A DNA stretch of 60,724 nucleotides, from positions 1 to 60,724 of the forward strand of contig PGZD01000006.1 of NCBI GenBank assembly GCA_002843155.1, read 5' to 3'. Position 1 is the first letter of the stretch; the number at the start of each line of letters is the position of its first letter. The notes beneath the pieces are model-generated. The model did not search any database. It saw only the letters and a list, made by a program, of their open reading frames with translations, and was not told the origin of the DNA. The translations under genes and the position numbers were made by a program. Source of the DNA: Gammaproteobacteria bacterium HGW-Gammaproteobacteria-3 (GTDB lineage Bacteria > Pseudomonadota > Gammaproteobacteria > Methylococcales > Methylomonadaceae). Shown here piece by piece: positions 26,067-35,969 of this stretch.

Positions 26067-26880
26067 ACGGATCGCTAAAACCGCTGCAACGGAGCAGGCG
26101 GACGTGGCCGGGGAACGCATCCAAAAAGTGCTGGCGCGTGGCGGCGTCGGTTCCAGAAGGGAGATCGAGCGCTGGATCGAAGAAGGCCGCCTGAAACTCA
26201 ACGGCGTGGAGGCGAAGCTGGGTGACCGGCTGCAGCCCGGTGATCATCTGCAACTCAATGGACGTGTTGTTCATTGGGATAAATTCTCGCTTAGCGCTAC
26301 CCGCGTGCTGATTTATCACAAACCGACCGGCGAAGTGGTGACGCGCCGGGACCCCGAAGGGCGGCCGGTCATATTTACGCAATTGCCCAAATTGCAAAAC
26401 GGCCGCTGGATTGCCGTCGGGCGTCTGGATATCAATACTTCAGGCTTGTTGATCGTGACCAACAATGGCGAACTGGCCAATCGTTTGATGCATCCATCGA
26501 CGCAAGTCGATCGCGAATATGCGGTGCGTATTTTGGGCACTGTCGAAGATGCGGTATTGACAAGGTTAAGGCAGGGCGTTGAGCTGGAAGATGGCTCGGC
26601 GCGTTTTGACGATATTCAGTTTCGCGGCGGGGAAGGCGCCAATAAATGGTATCACGTCGTGGTCAGCGAAGGCCGTAATCGTCTGGTCAGGCGCTTATGG
26701 GAGTCACAGGCGGTCACGGTCAGCCGTCTGATGCGTGTGCGTTATGGCATGTTGACGTTGCCGGATGGCTTGAAAGCCCATTCTTTTTATGAATTAAATC
26801 AAAAAGAACTGGATATTTTGCTGGAATCGGTCGGGCTCGATAAAGAAAAGCCCCTGGCGCCGGGTAAGGCAAGATTTTAA
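25978..26880 (+). CDS. rluB: 23S rRNA pseudouridine synthase RluB
   Basis: The frame opens with GTG at 25978, 89 bases inside scpB, giving 300 residues; a later GTG near 26103 would remove a basic, low-complexity leader and is also possible. An S4 domain lies at about 46-95 (ERIQKVLARGGVGSRREIERWI). The catalytic Asp151 is in GRLDINTSGLL, and ligand-binding R-V/L-R-L follows in NRLVRRLWESQ. RluB makes pseudouridine 2605 in helix 89-93 of 23S rRNA. The scpA-scpB-rluB order is common in gammaproteobacteria. Confidence 0.92.
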   Translation: MNHKKPQSSKNSPKTQRKIQHKTPRKPADERIAKTAATEQADVAGERIQKVLARGGVGSRREIERWIEEGRLKLNGVEAKLGDRLQPGDHLQLNGRVVHWDKFSLSATRVLIYHKPTGEVVTRRDPEGRPVIFTQLPKLQNGRWIAVGRLDINTSGLLIVTNNGELANRLMHPSTQVDREYAVRILGTVEDAVLTRLRQGVELEDGSARFDDIQFRGGEGANKWYHVVVSEGRNRLVRRLWESQAVTVSRLMRVRYGMLTLPDGLKAHSFYELNQKELDILLESVGLDKEKPLAPGKARF

Positions 26881-26887
26881 AAAACAA

Positions 26888-27078
26888 GAGGAGTCCGGTA
26901 AACCTAAGCGACGGTGTGTGCCAAGGCGTTGGCGCGTGGCGGCTGCCTGTTCGCAGGGTCTGACGGAGACATGTCTTGAATATCAAGGCCCGGTCTCCGT
27001 TCATCGCCCGGTAAAACGGGCGCCTACGGGGTCGGTAGAAGAAAATGTAAGGTGGATAAGCAACAAGCGCATCCACCA
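26888..27078. repeat. Dispersed repeat units between rluB and the diguanylate cyclase gene
   Basis: A partial copy of the CGGTAAACCTAAGCGA repeat lies at 26888-26913. It is followed by CGCCCG...CGGGCG near 27006-27021 and by a hairpin GGTGGAT/ATCCACC at 27051-27077. The segment lies between convergent genes, so a role in transcription termination from either side is possible. Confidence 0.55.
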
Positions 27079-27095
27079 AAGGGCCAAAGCTTATA

Positions 27096-27998
27096 TCATC
27101 CAGCGACCACACGGTTACGACCGCTGTTTTTGGCGCGGTACATGGCTTGGTCGGCGCGGACAAGTAAGTGCTCAATATCATCATTGTCGCGTAGTGAACT
27201 GACGCCGAAACTGGCGGTAAGCTTGAGCGTTTCCATGCCATAGGCCAGCGTATGGTTTTCAATGTGCCGGCGTATTCTTTCCGCCAATAACAGCGCGCCT
27301 TCGGCGTCGGTTTCGCGCAACAGCACAACAAATTCTTCGCCGCCGTAGCGATAGACGACGTCGCTGTTGCGGATGCTTTCCCTGATCCATTTGGCAACGG
27401 AAGTCAGAACGATATCGCCGCATTCATGCCCGAATTGGTCGTTGATCGCTTTGAAATGATCGATATCCAGGAAAATCAAACCCAGGGGTTTATTGCTCCG
27501 GCGGGCTAAATATATTTCCCGCTCGACGGAGTCGTTAAAAGCCGTCCGGTTTTGCGTTTGGGTCAGTGGGTCGGTAAAAGCCTGGTTAATGGCTTGTTTG
27601 TATAGGGTGGCATTTTTGAGCGGGTAAATCAGGCAACATAACAAGGTTTCAAGTAAACTCATATCCGCCGCGCTGAATTTTTGACGGCGCATCAATTTCA
27701 GCTCGCCCAGCGACAAGTCTTCAATCTTCAGCGCATAAGAGCAAGTGTTGCGCGTTACAATGCCGTTTTGAATTTCCAGGTCGAAAGCGGGGTTGCTGTA
27801 GATAAAACCGCTGTGAGGCAGGAGGTTTTGTATCTTGTTGCTGAAAATGTTGAGCAACTGGTTAAACTCAAGCGTCGTTTGCAAGGCGCTGCTGATGTCG
27901 TAATGATGCAGATTGACTGTTTTGGTGGCTTCAAAAGTATTGCTATTGACGACAGCTAAATGAGGTGAGTTAGTAACCATGATAATGTCCTCTGACAA
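27096..27998 (-). CDS. Diguanylate cyclase (GGDEF domain)
   Basis: A 300-residue cytoplasmic protein. The first about 130 residues look like a GAF-type sensor with no recognised ligand motif. The GGDEF domain starts at DPLTQTQNRTAF (143-154), includes FLDIDHFKAINDQFGHECGD, and has the active-site GGEEF at 219-223. RNSD at 210-213 is a complete RxxD inhibitory site five residues before it, so product inhibition is likely. It makes c-di-GMP from two GTP. It is alone on the minus strand; the ATG at 27980 is an alternative start. Confidence 0.9.
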   Translation of the reverse strand: MSEDIIMVTNSPHLAVVNSNTFEATKTVNLHHYDISSALQTTLEFNQLLNIFSNKIQNLLPHSGFIYSNPAFDLEIQNGIVTRNTCSYALKIEDLSLGELKLMRRQKFSAADMSLLETLLCCLIYPLKNATLYKQAINQAFTDPLTQTQNRTAFNDSVEREIYLARRSNKPLGLIFLDIDHFKAINDQFGHECGDIVLTSVAKWIRESIRNSDVVYRYGGEEFVVLLRETDAEGALLLAERIRRHIENHTLAYGMETLKLTASFGVSSLRDNDDIEHLLVRADQAMYRAKNSGRNRVVAG

Positions 27999-28230
27999 GT
28001 TTGTATGGTCAACATCAAGCTAATACCGTGCCATTTTAATAAATGGTTTTAATACAATTGGTTATAGATCAATTGTGATAGTTATTGGTAAACTGTCAAA
28101 AAATTGCCGGAAAGCTGCGGCAAGTATTTGCCGGTCGCGGAGCGGTGAAAACAGCTACGAACGGGTAGTGATGGGTTTAAACTGAAATACGCCGCCGAAG
28201 GTTGTTAAATTTTTATAAGGAGTCAAAGCC

Positions 28231-28401
28231 ATGCAAAAAGACCTAGATCGGAAAAAAGACCCAATAGAGCAGGCACTGTCTGATGCGCCTGTCGAAAATA
28301 AGAGAGTAAAACCGGATGTTGAAGAAATTGGCGGTCGCCGGGGGCTGGAATCTACACGCTATGGCGATTGGGAGAAAAACGGGCGCTGCGTGGACTTTTG
28401 A
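28231..28401 (+). CDS. DUF1674 / SdhAF4-like succinate dehydrogenase assembly factor
   Basis: A 56-residue protein from the ATG at 28231, with a TAAGGAG ribosome site nine bases upstream. The C-terminal motif EEIGGRRGLESTRYGDWEKN then GRCVDF is the DUF1674 signature; the eukaryotic member (SdhAF4/Sdh8) binds flavinylated SdhA and protects it until it meets SdhB. The N-terminal half is charged and variable. It lies 59 bases before sdhC, and with sdhE at the other end the operon has assembly factors at both ends. Confidence 0.87.
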   Translation: MQKDLDRKKDPIEQALSDAPVENKRVKPDVEEIGGRRGLESTRYGDWEKNGRCVDF

Positions 28402-28459
28402 CATGGAAATAAAAGTCGGATAGCAGTAATATGTTGTTTCAATCTCACACACGGGCGGA

Positions 28460-28849
28460 ATGGATATGATACATCACAACAGGCCTCTTTCTCCTCATCT
28501 GCAAGTTTACAAGCTCCCCTTGACCGGCGTTATTTCAATCACCCATAGAATGACCGGCGTGATGCTGTCTGTCGGCCTGATTGTTTTTGTCTATGTGGTG
28601 TCGGCTATTGCCGCAGGGCCGGAGGCTTATCAGGCTTTGCAGGGCATAATGGGACATTGGCTGTTCAGGCTGGTTTACGGCGGCTTTATCTACGCCCTGT
28701 TTTTTCATTTATGTCATGGTGTCCGGCATTTGATCTGGGATACGGGGCGCGGTTTCGACAAGGCGACATTGAACCGGTATGCCTTCTATGAGCTGATCGC
28801 CGCACTGGTGTTGACGCTGGCCGCCCTGTTTTTGACTTTTACCGGATAA
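28460..28849 (+). CDS. sdhC: Succinate dehydrogenase cytochrome b556 subunit
   Basis: A 129-residue membrane anchor with three hydrophobic helices. RPLSPHLQVYKLPLTGVISITHRMTGV is the SdhC signature with the conserved S and R near the quinone site, and FHLCHGVRHLIWD near residue 85 contains the heme-ligand His. It anchors SdhAB and binds ubiquinone and heme b with SdhD. The start is either ATG 28460 or ATG 28466, two codons later. Confidence 0.95.
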   Translation: MDMIHHNRPLSPHLQVYKLPLTGVISITHRMTGVMLSVGLIVFVYVVSAIAAGPEAYQALQGIMGHWLFRLVYGGFIYALFFHLCHGVRHLIWDTGRGFDKATLNRYAFYELIAALVLTLAALFLTFTG

Positions 28850-28853
28850 ACTC

Positions 28854-29234
28854 ATGGATTACAGAACGCCTTTATCGAAAGTTCGGGGGCTGGGTTCGGC
28901 AAAATCCGGCACCGCCCATTGGTGGCTGCAACGCGTTACGGCAGTGGTTCTGATACCGCTGACGGTGTGGCTGCTCTGGCTGTTTAAATTAAGTTTTTAC
29001 GCGCCTTATCAGGAAACCGCAGTCTGGCTTTCGGCGCCGCTGAACAGCATTTGCCTCCTCGCCTGGATTGTCGCGGTGTTTTATCACGCGGCGCTTGGTG
29101 TGCAGGTGGTCATCGAGGATTATGTTGCCGGTGACGGCAGTAAAATTATCGCTATCTGGCTGGTCAAGCTGATTTTTGGGGTGCTGGCGCTGGCCGCATC
29201 GATTGCCGTTTTTAAAGTTATTTCAGCAGGCTGA
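28854..29234 (+). CDS. sdhD: Succinate dehydrogenase hydrophobic membrane anchor SdhD
   Basis: A 126-residue membrane protein with three hydrophobic segments. GLGSAKSGTAHWWLQRVTAV at about residue 10 is typical of proteobacterial SdhD, with the conserved Arg near the quinone, and YHAALGVQVVIEDYV near 80 has the His and the Asp-Tyr that complete the heme and quinone sites. It starts four bases after sdhC and ends three bases before sdhA. Confidence 0.94.
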   Translation: MDYRTPLSKVRGLGSAKSGTAHWWLQRVTAVVLIPLTVWLLWLFKLSFYAPYQETAVWLSAPLNSICLLAWIVAVFYHAALGVQVVIEDYVAGDGSKIIAIWLVKLIFGVLALAASIAVFKVISAG

Positions 29235-29237
29235 ATT

Positions 29238-31022
29238 ATGTCGGGAAGCTACCAAATTATTGAGCACAGTTATGATGTCATTGTTGTCGGGGCAGGCGGC
29301 GCGGGGCTGCGCGCGACTTTCGGTATGGTTGAAAAAGGCTTGAAAACCGCCTGTATTTCCAAAGTGTTTCCTACGCGCAGTCACACTGTGGCGGCCCAGG
29401 GCGGCATCAGCGCGGCGCTGGGCAATATGGGCGAGGATGACTGGCGCTTTCATATGTATGACACCGTCAAAGGTTCCGACTGGCTGGGCGATCAGGATGC
29501 GATTGAGTATATGTGCCGGGAAGCGATTCCGGCAATTATCGAACTCGAACATTACGGTGTGCCGTTTTCCAGGACGCCGGAAGGCAAAATCTATCAACGC
29601 GCTTTCGGCGGCATGACTACACATTACGGCAAGGGCCAGGCGCAACGCACCTGCGCGGCCGCCGATGTGACCGGTCATGCCATCCTGCATACGCTGTATC
29701 AGCAGGCGCTGAAACACGATGCCGAATTTTTCGTGGAATACATCGTGCTGGATTTGATTATGGATGGCGAGGCGTGCCGGGGCGTACTGGCCTGGTGCCT
29801 GGAAGACGGTTCCCTGCATTTATTCAAGGCGCATATGACGGTGCTGGCCACCGGCGGCTACGGGCGCAGTTATTTTTCCTGCACTTCGGCGCATACCGTT
29901 ACCGGGGACGGCAACGCCATGGTATTGCGCGCCGGTTTGCCCTTGCAGGATATGGAGTTCATTCAGTTTCATCCGACCGGCATTTACGGCGCGGGTTGCC
30001 TGATTACCGAAGGTGTGCGCGGCGAGGGCGGTTATCTGACCAATTCCGAAGGCGAGCGTTTTATGGAACGCTATGCGCCATCGGCAAAGGATCTCGCTTC
30101 CCGCGATGTGGTGAGCCGGGCGATGACCATCGAGATTAATGAAGGGCGCGGGGTGGGGTCTTCAAAAGACCATAGTTATCTGCATATCGAGCATCTGGAT
30201 CCGGCTATCATTCATGAAAGGCTGCCGGGTATTTCGGAAACGGCCCGAATTTTTGCCGGTGTCGATGTCACCAAGGAGCCGATTCCGGTTTTGCCCACAG
30301 TGCATTACAACATGGGCGGCATTCCGACCAACTATAAAGCCGAAGTGGTGACGCTGAAAAACGGCGACCCGGATACCATAGTGCCGGGCTTGATGGCCAT
30401 CGGCGAGGCGGCTTGTGTTTCGGTACATGGCGCCAACCGGCTGGGATCGAATTCGTTGCTGGATCTGGTGGTGTTCGGCCGCTCCGCCGCTATCCGTTGT
30501 GCCGAACTGATTAAATCCGGCAGCGCCCACAAACCTTTGGCCAAAGATGCTTGTGATGAGGCCGTGGCCCGGTTTGACCGCATCCGTCATGCCGACGGTT
30601 CACGCGGTGCGGCGGAAATTCGTCTGGAAATGCAAAAAATCATGCAGGCCAAAGCGGCGGTCTTCAGAACCGGCGCTACTTTGGCCGAAGGTATTGGTTT
30701 GATGGCGCAAACGCGCGCCGGCTTTGCCGATGTCAAGGTGAGCGATAATTCCCTTATTTGGAATACCGACCTGGTGGAAACCCTGGAGCTGGACAATTTA
30801 CTGGCGCAAGCCACGGTGACCATCAATGCCGCCAACAACCGCACCGAAAGCCGTGGCGGTCATGCCCGTGAAGATTTCCCCAAACGCGACGATGCCAACT
30901 GGTTGAAACATACTTTGACCTGGCTGGAACAGGATCAGGTCAAAATCGATTACCGGCCGGTGCATCTTTATACCCTGACCGATGAAGTTGAAGTCATTCC
31001 ACCCAAAGAGAGGGTTTATTAA
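29238..31022 (+). CDS. sdhA: Succinate dehydrogenase flavoprotein subunit
   Basis: A 594-residue flavoprotein that oxidises succinate to fumarate. GAGGAGLRA at 18-26 binds FAD, His49 in [12 protein letters not shown] is the residue that carries covalent FAD, and the active-site segments [21 protein letters not shown] and [15 protein letters not shown] are present. Length and sequence are normal for the proteobacterial enzyme. It is the third of four structural genes and shares its last bases with the sdhB start region. Confidence 0.97.
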   Translation: MSGSYQIIEHSYDVIVVGAGGAGLRATFGMVEKGLKTACISKVFPTRSHTVAAQGGISAALGNMGEDDWRFHMYDTVKGSDWLGDQDAIEYMCREAIPAIIELEHYGVPFSRTPEGKIYQRAFGGMTTHYGKGQAQRTCAAADVTGHAILHTLYQQALKHDAEFFVEYIVLDLIMDGEACRGVLAWCLEDGSLHLFKAHMTVLATGGYGRSYFSCTSAHTVTGDGNAMVLRAGLPLQDMEFIQFHPTGIYGAGCLITEGVRGEGGYLTNSEGERFMERYAPSAKDLASRDVVSRAMTIEINEGRGVGSSKDHSYLHIEHLDPAIIHERLPGISETARIFAGVDVTKEPIPVLPTVHYNMGGIPTNYKAEVVTLKNGDPDTIVPGLMAIGEAACVSVHGANRLGSNSLLDLVVFGRSAAIRCAELIKSGSAHKPLAKDACDEAVARFDRIRHADGSRGAAEIRLEMQKIMQAKAAVFRTGATLAEGIGLMAQTRAGFADVKVSDNSLIWNTDLVETLELDNLLAQATVTINAANNRTESRGGHAREDFPKRDDANWLKHTLTWLEQDQVKIDYRPVHLYTLTDEVEVIPPKERVY

Positions 31023-31807
31023 TGGTTGAGTTTACACTGCCCAGGAATTCGGTTTTACAAAAAGGCCAAACCTTCAAGGCGGCGGCGGAGGCGACCAATA
31101 TCCGCCGCTTTGAAGTCTACCGCTGGAATCCCGATACCGGCGAAAACCCGCGCATCGATACTTTCGAAATCGATAGGGACCATTGCGGCCCCATGGTGCT
31201 GGACGCCATCCTCAAAATTAAAAACGAAATCGACAGCACGCTGACTTTTCGCAGGTCATGCCGTGAAGGCGTGTGCGGCTCGTGCGCGATGAATATCAAC
31301 GGCAAGAATACATTGGCCTGTATTGACGCCATCGATCATTACCCTGGCACTATTAAAATTTTCCCGCTGCCGCATCTGGAGGTGGTCAAGGATTTGGTGC
31401 CGGACATGACGCATTTTTATGCCCAGTATGCTTCGATAAAGCCCTGGATAGAAACGCAGACTCCGGCTCCGGCCGATACCGAGCGTTTGCAGAGCAAGGA
31501 AGATCGGGCCAAGCTCGATGGTTTGTACGAATGCGTGCTATGCGCCTGTTGTTCGACCAGTTGTCCCAGCTATTGGTGGAACAGTGAGCGTTATCTGGGC
31601 CCGGCCATTTTATTGCAGGCTTACCGCTGGCTGGTCGATAGCCGGGATGAAAATACCGGCGAGCGTCTGGATGATTTGGAAGATCCTTTCAAACTGTACC
31701 GGTGCCACACTATTATGAATTGCACCGATACCTGCCCTAAAGGGCTGAACCCTGCAAAAGCCATTGCCGAAACCAAAAAGATGCTGGTGCGGCGGCAACA
31801 GGGCTGA
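31022..31807 (+). CDS. sdhB: Succinate dehydrogenase iron-sulfur subunit
   Basis: A 261-residue electron-transfer subunit with three iron-sulfur clusters. [12 protein letters not shown] plus the later Cys hold the [2Fe-2S] cluster, [12 protein letters not shown] and CTDTCPKG hold the [4Fe-4S] and [3Fe-4S] clusters. It passes electrons from FAD in SdhA to ubiquinone. Its ATG overlaps the last base of sdhA and its stop overlaps the ATG of sdhE by one base. The N-terminus is about 20 residues longer than in E. coli. Confidence 0.97.
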   Translation: MVEFTLPRNSVLQKGQTFKAAAEATNIRRFEVYRWNPDTGENPRIDTFEIDRDHCGPMVLDAILKIKNEIDSTLTFRRSCREGVCGSCAMNINGKNTLACIDAIDHYPGTIKIFPLPHLEVVKDLVPDMTHFYAQYASIKPWIETQTPAPADTERLQSKEDRAKLDGLYECVLCACCSTSCPSYWWNSERYLGPAILLQAYRWLVDSRDENTGERLDDLEDPFKLYRCHTIMNCTDTCPKGLNPAKAIAETKKMLVRRQQG

Positions 31808-32058
31808 TGAGCTTGAAAGGCCGGTTGAAATGGCAGTGTCGGCGCGGTGCGCGCGAGCTCGATGAGATATTGGAAAAATATCTCGACGAGTATTTCGAGG
31901 CGGCTTCTGCCGAAGAGCAGTCGGCTTTTATCGAGCTGTTGAAATGTGAAGACGCGCAGTTGCTGCATTATTTTTTGAGCGAGAGAGGCGCTGCGGATGC
32001 GAAAAATCTGTCCGGCATTGTGCAAAAAATAAAACTGCCGCGCCCTGTAGCGCGTTGA
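31807..32058 (+). CDS. sdhE: SdhE, FAD assembly factor
   Basis: An 83-residue protein with the RGxxE motif at 13-17 (RRGARELDEIL), the residues needed to promote covalent flavinylation of SdhA. The following DEYFEAASAEEQSAFIELLKCEDAQLL fits the five-helix SdhE/YgfY fold. The same family was once called CptB antitoxin. Its position overlapping sdhB makes the succinate dehydrogenase role clear. A terminator follows about 70 bases later. Confidence 0.92.
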   Translation: MSLKGRLKWQCRRGARELDEILEKYLDEYFEAASAEEQSAFIELLKCEDAQLLHYFLSERGAADAKNLSGIVQKIKLPRPVAR

Positions 32059-32130
32059 GGCGGCTGGTGCTTTTGGCGCTGATTGTTTATATTCAATTCC
32101 GGTTGTGGGTTATAATGGGTCCGCAAAGAT

Positions 32131-32162
32131 AAGCCCTCGTCGTTCGGCCCGGGCTTTTTTCG
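32131..32162 (+). terminator. Rho-independent terminator after sdhE
   Basis: The stem AAGCCC/GGGCTT (32131-32136 with 32151-32156) closes a loop rich in C and G and is followed by TTTT and further T-rich bases. It would end the sdh transcript before miaB. Confidence 0.7.
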
Positions 32163-32229
32163 TTTTATACTTCGCGCAGTCAAAAAAGGCTTGTTCGACC
32201 GCTTTTTAAAGCTTTAAGATGTACACGTT

Positions 32230-33585
32230 ATGGCTCAAAAACTTTATATTCAGACCAACGGTTGTCAGATGAATGAATACGATTCCGATAAAATGCGGGA
32301 TGTACTCAAGATGTCGCATGGTCTGGAGGTGACCGACAAGCCGGATGAGGCGGATATTTTATTGTTGAATACCTGCTCGGTGCGGGAAAAGGCGCAAGAA
32401 AAGGTTTTTTCCGCCCTGGGCGTCTGGCGGCCGTTTAAAGAGTTACGTCCCGATGTCATTATCGGCGTCGGCGGTTGCGTCGCCAGTCAGGAAGGCGACG
32501 CCATCCAGAAACGGGCACCGTTCGTGGATATTGTATTCGGGCCGCAAACCTTGCATCGCCTGCCGCAACTGCTCGATGAAGCCAGGAAAAAGCGCCGGCG
32601 GGTCATTGACATCAGTTTTCCCGAAATTGAAAAATTCGACGCCTTACCCGAACCTCGCGCGGAAGGGCCGAAGGCTTTTGTTTCGGTCATGGAAGGTTGC
32701 AGCAAATATTGTTCTTTTTGTGTGGTGCCTTATACGCGCGGCGAAGAAATCAGTCGGCCGCTGGAGGGCGTGATTGCCGAAATCAGTGCGTTGGCGAGAC
32801 AAGGTGTGCGTGAAATCAATTTACTGGGACAAAATGTCAATGCTTATCGGGGCTTGATGGCGGATGGCGGCATCGCCGATTTTGCCTTGTTGCTGCATCA
32901 TGTCGCGGCAGTTGACGGTATAGACAGGATACGCTTTACCACGTCGAATCCGGTCGAATTCACCGATAGTCTGATCACGGCGTTTGCCGAAATTCCGCAG
33001 TTGGTCGATCATTTGCATTTGCCGGTGCAAAGCGGCAGCGACCCGGTTCTGAAAATGATGAAACGCGGCCATGTGCGCGCCGATTATATCGAGATTATCA
33101 AAAAACTGCGGCAAGTGCGTCCGGGTATTTCATTGTCGTCCGATTTCATCGTCGGTTTTCCCGGTGAAACCGATGCGCAGTTCGAAGAGACCCTGGCGTT
33201 GATCGAGGCCGTCGGCTTCGATCTTTCCTACAGTTTTATTTACAGTCCCCGTCCTGGAACGCCCGCAGCCGAATTGCCCGACGATGTGCCGACCGCTGTC
33301 AAAAAACAGCGGCTTGCGCGCTTGCAAGATCGCATCAATGCCATGGCGGCCGCTATTTCAAAGGCTATGGTGGATACCGTGCAGACTGTTCTGGTTGAAG
33401 GGCCTTCCAGAAAAAATCCGCTGCAAATGCAGGGACGCACCGAAAACAACCGGGTCGTCAATTTTATCGGGCATCCGCGACTGGCCGGGCAATTTGTCGA
33501 TGTGCACATTACCGAAGCCTTGCCTAACTCCTTGCGCGGACGCATGATCGCATCCTCTGTCGAAAAAATACTGTTAAATAGCTGA
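32230..33585 (+). CDS. miaB: tRNA-2-methylthio-N6-isopentenyladenosine37 synthase MiaB
   Basis: A 451-residue radical SAM methylthiotransferase. The N-terminal UPF0004 domain has cysteines in [22 protein letters not shown] and GGCVASQ for the auxiliary 4Fe-4S cluster. CSKYCSFC near residue 157 binds the SAM cluster, and a TRAM domain ends the protein ([13 protein letters not shown]). It adds the 2-methylthio group to i6A37. The gene opens the miaB-phoH-ybeY-corC block. A short piece like the MITE terminal repeat lies at 32166, upstream of the start. Confidence 0.96.
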   Translation: MAQKLYIQTNGCQMNEYDSDKMRDVLKMSHGLEVTDKPDEADILLLNTCSVREKAQEKVFSALGVWRPFKELRPDVIIGVGGCVASQEGDAIQKRAPFVDIVFGPQTLHRLPQLLDEARKKRRRVIDISFPEIEKFDALPEPRAEGPKAFVSVMEGCSKYCSFCVVPYTRGEEISRPLEGVIAEISALARQGVREINLLGQNVNAYRGLMADGGIADFALLLHHVAAVDGIDRIRFTTSNPVEFTDSLITAFAEIPQLVDHLHLPVQSGSDPVLKMMKRGHVRADYIEIIKKLRQVRPGISLSSDFIVGFPGETDAQFEETLALIEAVGFDLSYSFIYSPRPGTPAAELPDDVPTAVKKQRLARLQDRINAMAAAISKAMVDTVQTVLVEGPSRKNPLQMQGRTENNRVVNFIGHPRLAGQFVDVHITEALPNSLRGRMIASSVEKILLNS

Positions 33586-33591
33586 GTCTCG

Positions 33592-34578
33592 ATGTCTTCC
33601 CAGGAGCTTACCCTGTTACCGGCCGATAATGGCCGATTATCCAATTTTTGCGGTCAGTTCGATGCCCATCTGAGGCAAATTGAAAAGCGCTTGCGCATCG
33701 AGATAGCCAATCGCGGCAATAGTTTTAAAGTGAGCGGCGAAGAAGAGGCGGTGACGGCCGCCTGTGCCTTGATGCGGAACTTATTTGCCGTGACCGAACA
33801 TGAATTATTGACCCCCGAACAAGTGCATCTGGCGATGCAGGAAGCCAGCATCGAAGCAATCGGCGCACCCCTTGCGGAACAGGCGGCCGTCACCGACACA
33901 GTTTTTATTAAAACCAAGCGCGGCGTGGTAAGAGGCCGGGGGCCGAATCAACAAAGCTATCTGAAAAAAATACGCGATTATGATATTAATTTTGGCGTGG
34001 GGCCTGCCGGAACCGGTAAAACCTATCTGGCGGTTGCCTGTGCCGTCAATGCTTTGCAAAGTGAAAAAGTCAGGCGCATAATTCTGGTGCGACCGGCTGT
34101 GGAAGCAGGGGAAAAACTGGGCTTCTTGCCGGGCGATATGGCACAGAAAGTCGATCCTTATTTGCGGCCTTTGTATGATGCTCTTTATGAAATGCTGGGT
34201 TTTGAACGCGTGGAAAAACTGATCGAAAAAGACGTAATCGAAGTGGCGCCTTTGGCTTTCATGCGCGGTCGGACCCTGAACGATTCCTTTATCATTCTCG
34301 ATGAAGCCCAGAATACCACTACCGAACAAATCAAAATGTTTCTGACCCGGGTGGGTTTCGGTTCCACCGCCGTGATAACCGGCGATGTCACGCAAATCGA
34401 CTTGCCTTCCGAAAAAATGTCCGGCTTGCGCCATGTGCTGGAAGTATTGAAAGATGTGGACGGTATCAGCTTCACTTTCTTTGACGCCAAGGATGTGGTC
34501 AGGCATCCGTTGGTTCAGCGTATTGTCCTGGCCTATGAAGCCTACGAGCGGAAAACGCAGAAAAAACCGGATGAATGA
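33592..34578 (+). CDS. ybeZ: PhoH-family ATPase (YbeZ)
   Basis: A 328-residue protein. Walker A is in GVGPAGTGKTYLAV and Walker B in FIILDEAQNTTTEQIKMFLTR; an N-terminal KH-like portion precedes them. PhoH/YbeZ proteins are RNA-linked ATPases that work with the ribosome-maturation nuclease YbeY, whose gene overlaps this one by eight bases. The order matches E. coli ybeZ-ybeY-ybeX. Confidence 0.93.
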   Translation: MSSQELTLLPADNGRLSNFCGQFDAHLRQIEKRLRIEIANRGNSFKVSGEEEAVTAACALMRNLFAVTEHELLTPEQVHLAMQEASIEAIGAPLAEQAAVTDTVFIKTKRGVVRGRGPNQQSYLKKIRDYDINFGVGPAGTGKTYLAVACAVNALQSEKVRRIILVRPAVEAGEKLGFLPGDMAQKVDPYLRPLYDALYEMLGFERVEKLIEKDVIEVAPLAFMRGRTLNDSFIILDEAQNTTTEQIKMFLTRVGFGSTAVITGDVTQIDLPSEKMSGLRHVLEVLKDVDGISFTFFDAKDVVRHPLVQRIVLAYEAYERKTQKKPDE

Positions 34579-35023
34579 AGTTGACATACAGCTGGCGGTA
34601 GCGGCTGACAACGTGCCTTCGGCGGAACAGTTACAAGGCTGGGTCGATAGCGCTTTGGCGGATTACCCGGCGGATACCGAACTGGTCATCCGCATCGTTG
34701 ATCAAAAAGAAAGTAGCGAGCTGAACCGGCGCTATCGCCATAAATCAGGACCGACCAATATCCTGAGTTTCCCCTTTGCCGCACCGAAAAATGTGCCGTT
34801 GAATTTATTGGGCGATTTGGTCATTTGCGCGCCGGTACTGGCGCAAGAGGCTCGTGATCAGGGTAAACCACTGCAACATCACTGGGCGCATATTGTCGTG
34901 CATGGCGTTTTGCATCTGTTGGGTTATGATCATGACAATGACGCGGAGGCCGAAATCATGGAAGCTGAAGAAATAAAAATCCTTGCGCAACTGAATATCA
35001 CCAATCCGTATCACGAGGCCTGA
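34571..35023 (+). CDS. ybeY: Endoribonuclease YbeY
   Basis: From the ATG at 34571 the protein has 150 residues; an open extension to 34454 lies wholly within ybeZ. The zinc motif HGVLHLLGYDH near 115-125 has the three His ligands (H-x3-H-x5-H), and RYRHKSGPTNILSFPF is the other conserved block. YbeY processes the 3' end of 16S rRNA and takes part in ribosome quality control. The eight-base overlap with ybeZ couples their translation. Confidence 0.95.
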   Translation: MNEVDIQLAVAADNVPSAEQLQGWVDSALADYPADTELVIRIVDQKESSELNRRYRHKSGPTNILSFPFAAPKNVPLNLLGDLVICAPVLAQEARDQGKPLQHHWAHIVVHGVLHLLGYDHDNDAEAEIMEAEEIKILAQLNITNPYHEA

Positions 35024-35028
35024 AACGC

Positions 35029-35883
35029 ATGAGCGAGGAATCCTCTCATTTGAGTCACCCGTCGCCGCAGAAAAGCTGGATCAGCCGATTAAGTCAGTTT
35101 CTGAGCGGTGAACCGCAGGATCAGGACGACCTGCTGGAAATTCTGAAAGAAGCGCGGGAAAAGCATGTGCTGGGATCCGATGCTTTTATGATGATCGAAG
35201 GCGTTATGCGCGTTTCTCAAATGCGCGCCCGTGACATCATGGTGCCGCGCATACAAATGGTGGTGGTGCCCGTGGATGCGCAATTGAGAACCATTCTGCC
35301 GTTGGTGCTGGAGCATGGGCATTCGCGCTTTCCTGTTATTGAAGATGACCGCAGCACCGTGGTCGGTGTGTTGCTGGCCAAAGACCTGTTGCCGCATGCC
35401 TTGACTGATCTTGACGTCAGCGTCGAAGATCTGATGCGCCCGGTCAGCGTGATTCCCGAGAGCAAACGACTGAATGTATTGTTGAAGGAGTTCAGAACCA
35501 ATCGCAATCATATGGCGATTGTGGTTGATGAATACGGCACGGCAGCGGGTCTTGTAACCATCGAGGATGTACTGGAGCAGATTGTCGGCGAAATCGAGGA
35601 CGAGCACGATCAGGTCGATGAGGATTCGATTATCCAGCGCGGGGACAATGAGTACACGATCAAGGCATTGACGCCGATAGAAGAATTGGATGACTATTTT
35701 TCAACAAAATTCGCCAGTGATGAATACGATACCGTAGGCGGTTTTATCGTCACGCAATTGGGGCATTTGCCGAAAAAAGGTGAAAAAGTGGTGATTGACC
35801 GGTTTCGTTTCGAAGTGCTCAGGGCCGACAGCCGCCGCATTTATTTACTGAAATTGAAAATACTCGATGCCGGGAACCGATGA
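35029..35883 (+). CDS. ybeX: CorC/YbeX, CBS-domain protein
   Basis: A 284-residue cytoplasmic protein. Two CBS domains are visible: VSQMRARDIMVPRIQM through VGVLLAKDLLPHAL, and EDLMRPVSVIPESKRLNVLLKEF through DEYGTAAGLVTIEDVLEQIVGEIEDEHD. A CorC_HlyC domain ends the protein (YDTVGGFIVTQLGHLPKKGE). In E. coli it is linked to magnesium efflux with CorA and to ribosome function. It starts five bases after ybeY and ends in the leader of yceD. Confidence 0.93.
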   Translation: MSEESSHLSHPSPQKSWISRLSQFLSGEPQDQDDLLEILKEAREKHVLGSDAFMMIEGVMRVSQMRARDIMVPRIQMVVVPVDAQLRTILPLVLEHGHSRFPVIEDDRSTVVGVLLAKDLLPHALTDLDVSVEDLMRPVSVIPESKRLNVLLKEFRTNRNHMAIVVDEYGTAAGLVTIEDVLEQIVGEIEDEHDQVDEDSIIQRGDNEYTIKALTPIEELDDYFSTKFASDEYDTVGGFIVTQLGHLPKKGEKVVIDRFRFEVLRADSRRIYLLKLKILDAGNR

Positions 35884-35969
35884 CACCTGTTGCCGGATGT
35901 GTAGGGAGGGCGCTTTGCTGTTTTACAGGGTTTGACGCAAATGTAGTTTACGGATATTATTACCCGGTT

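Noticed and set aside
32111-32116. TATAAT upstream of the sdh terminator, possible small RNA
   Set aside because: No -35 element at suitable spacing is visible, and a transcript would be only about 40 bases before the terminator.
33805-34611. A 268-codon minus-strand frame within phoH
   Set aside because: Fully antisense to the conserved phoH gene and lacking any recognisable motif.
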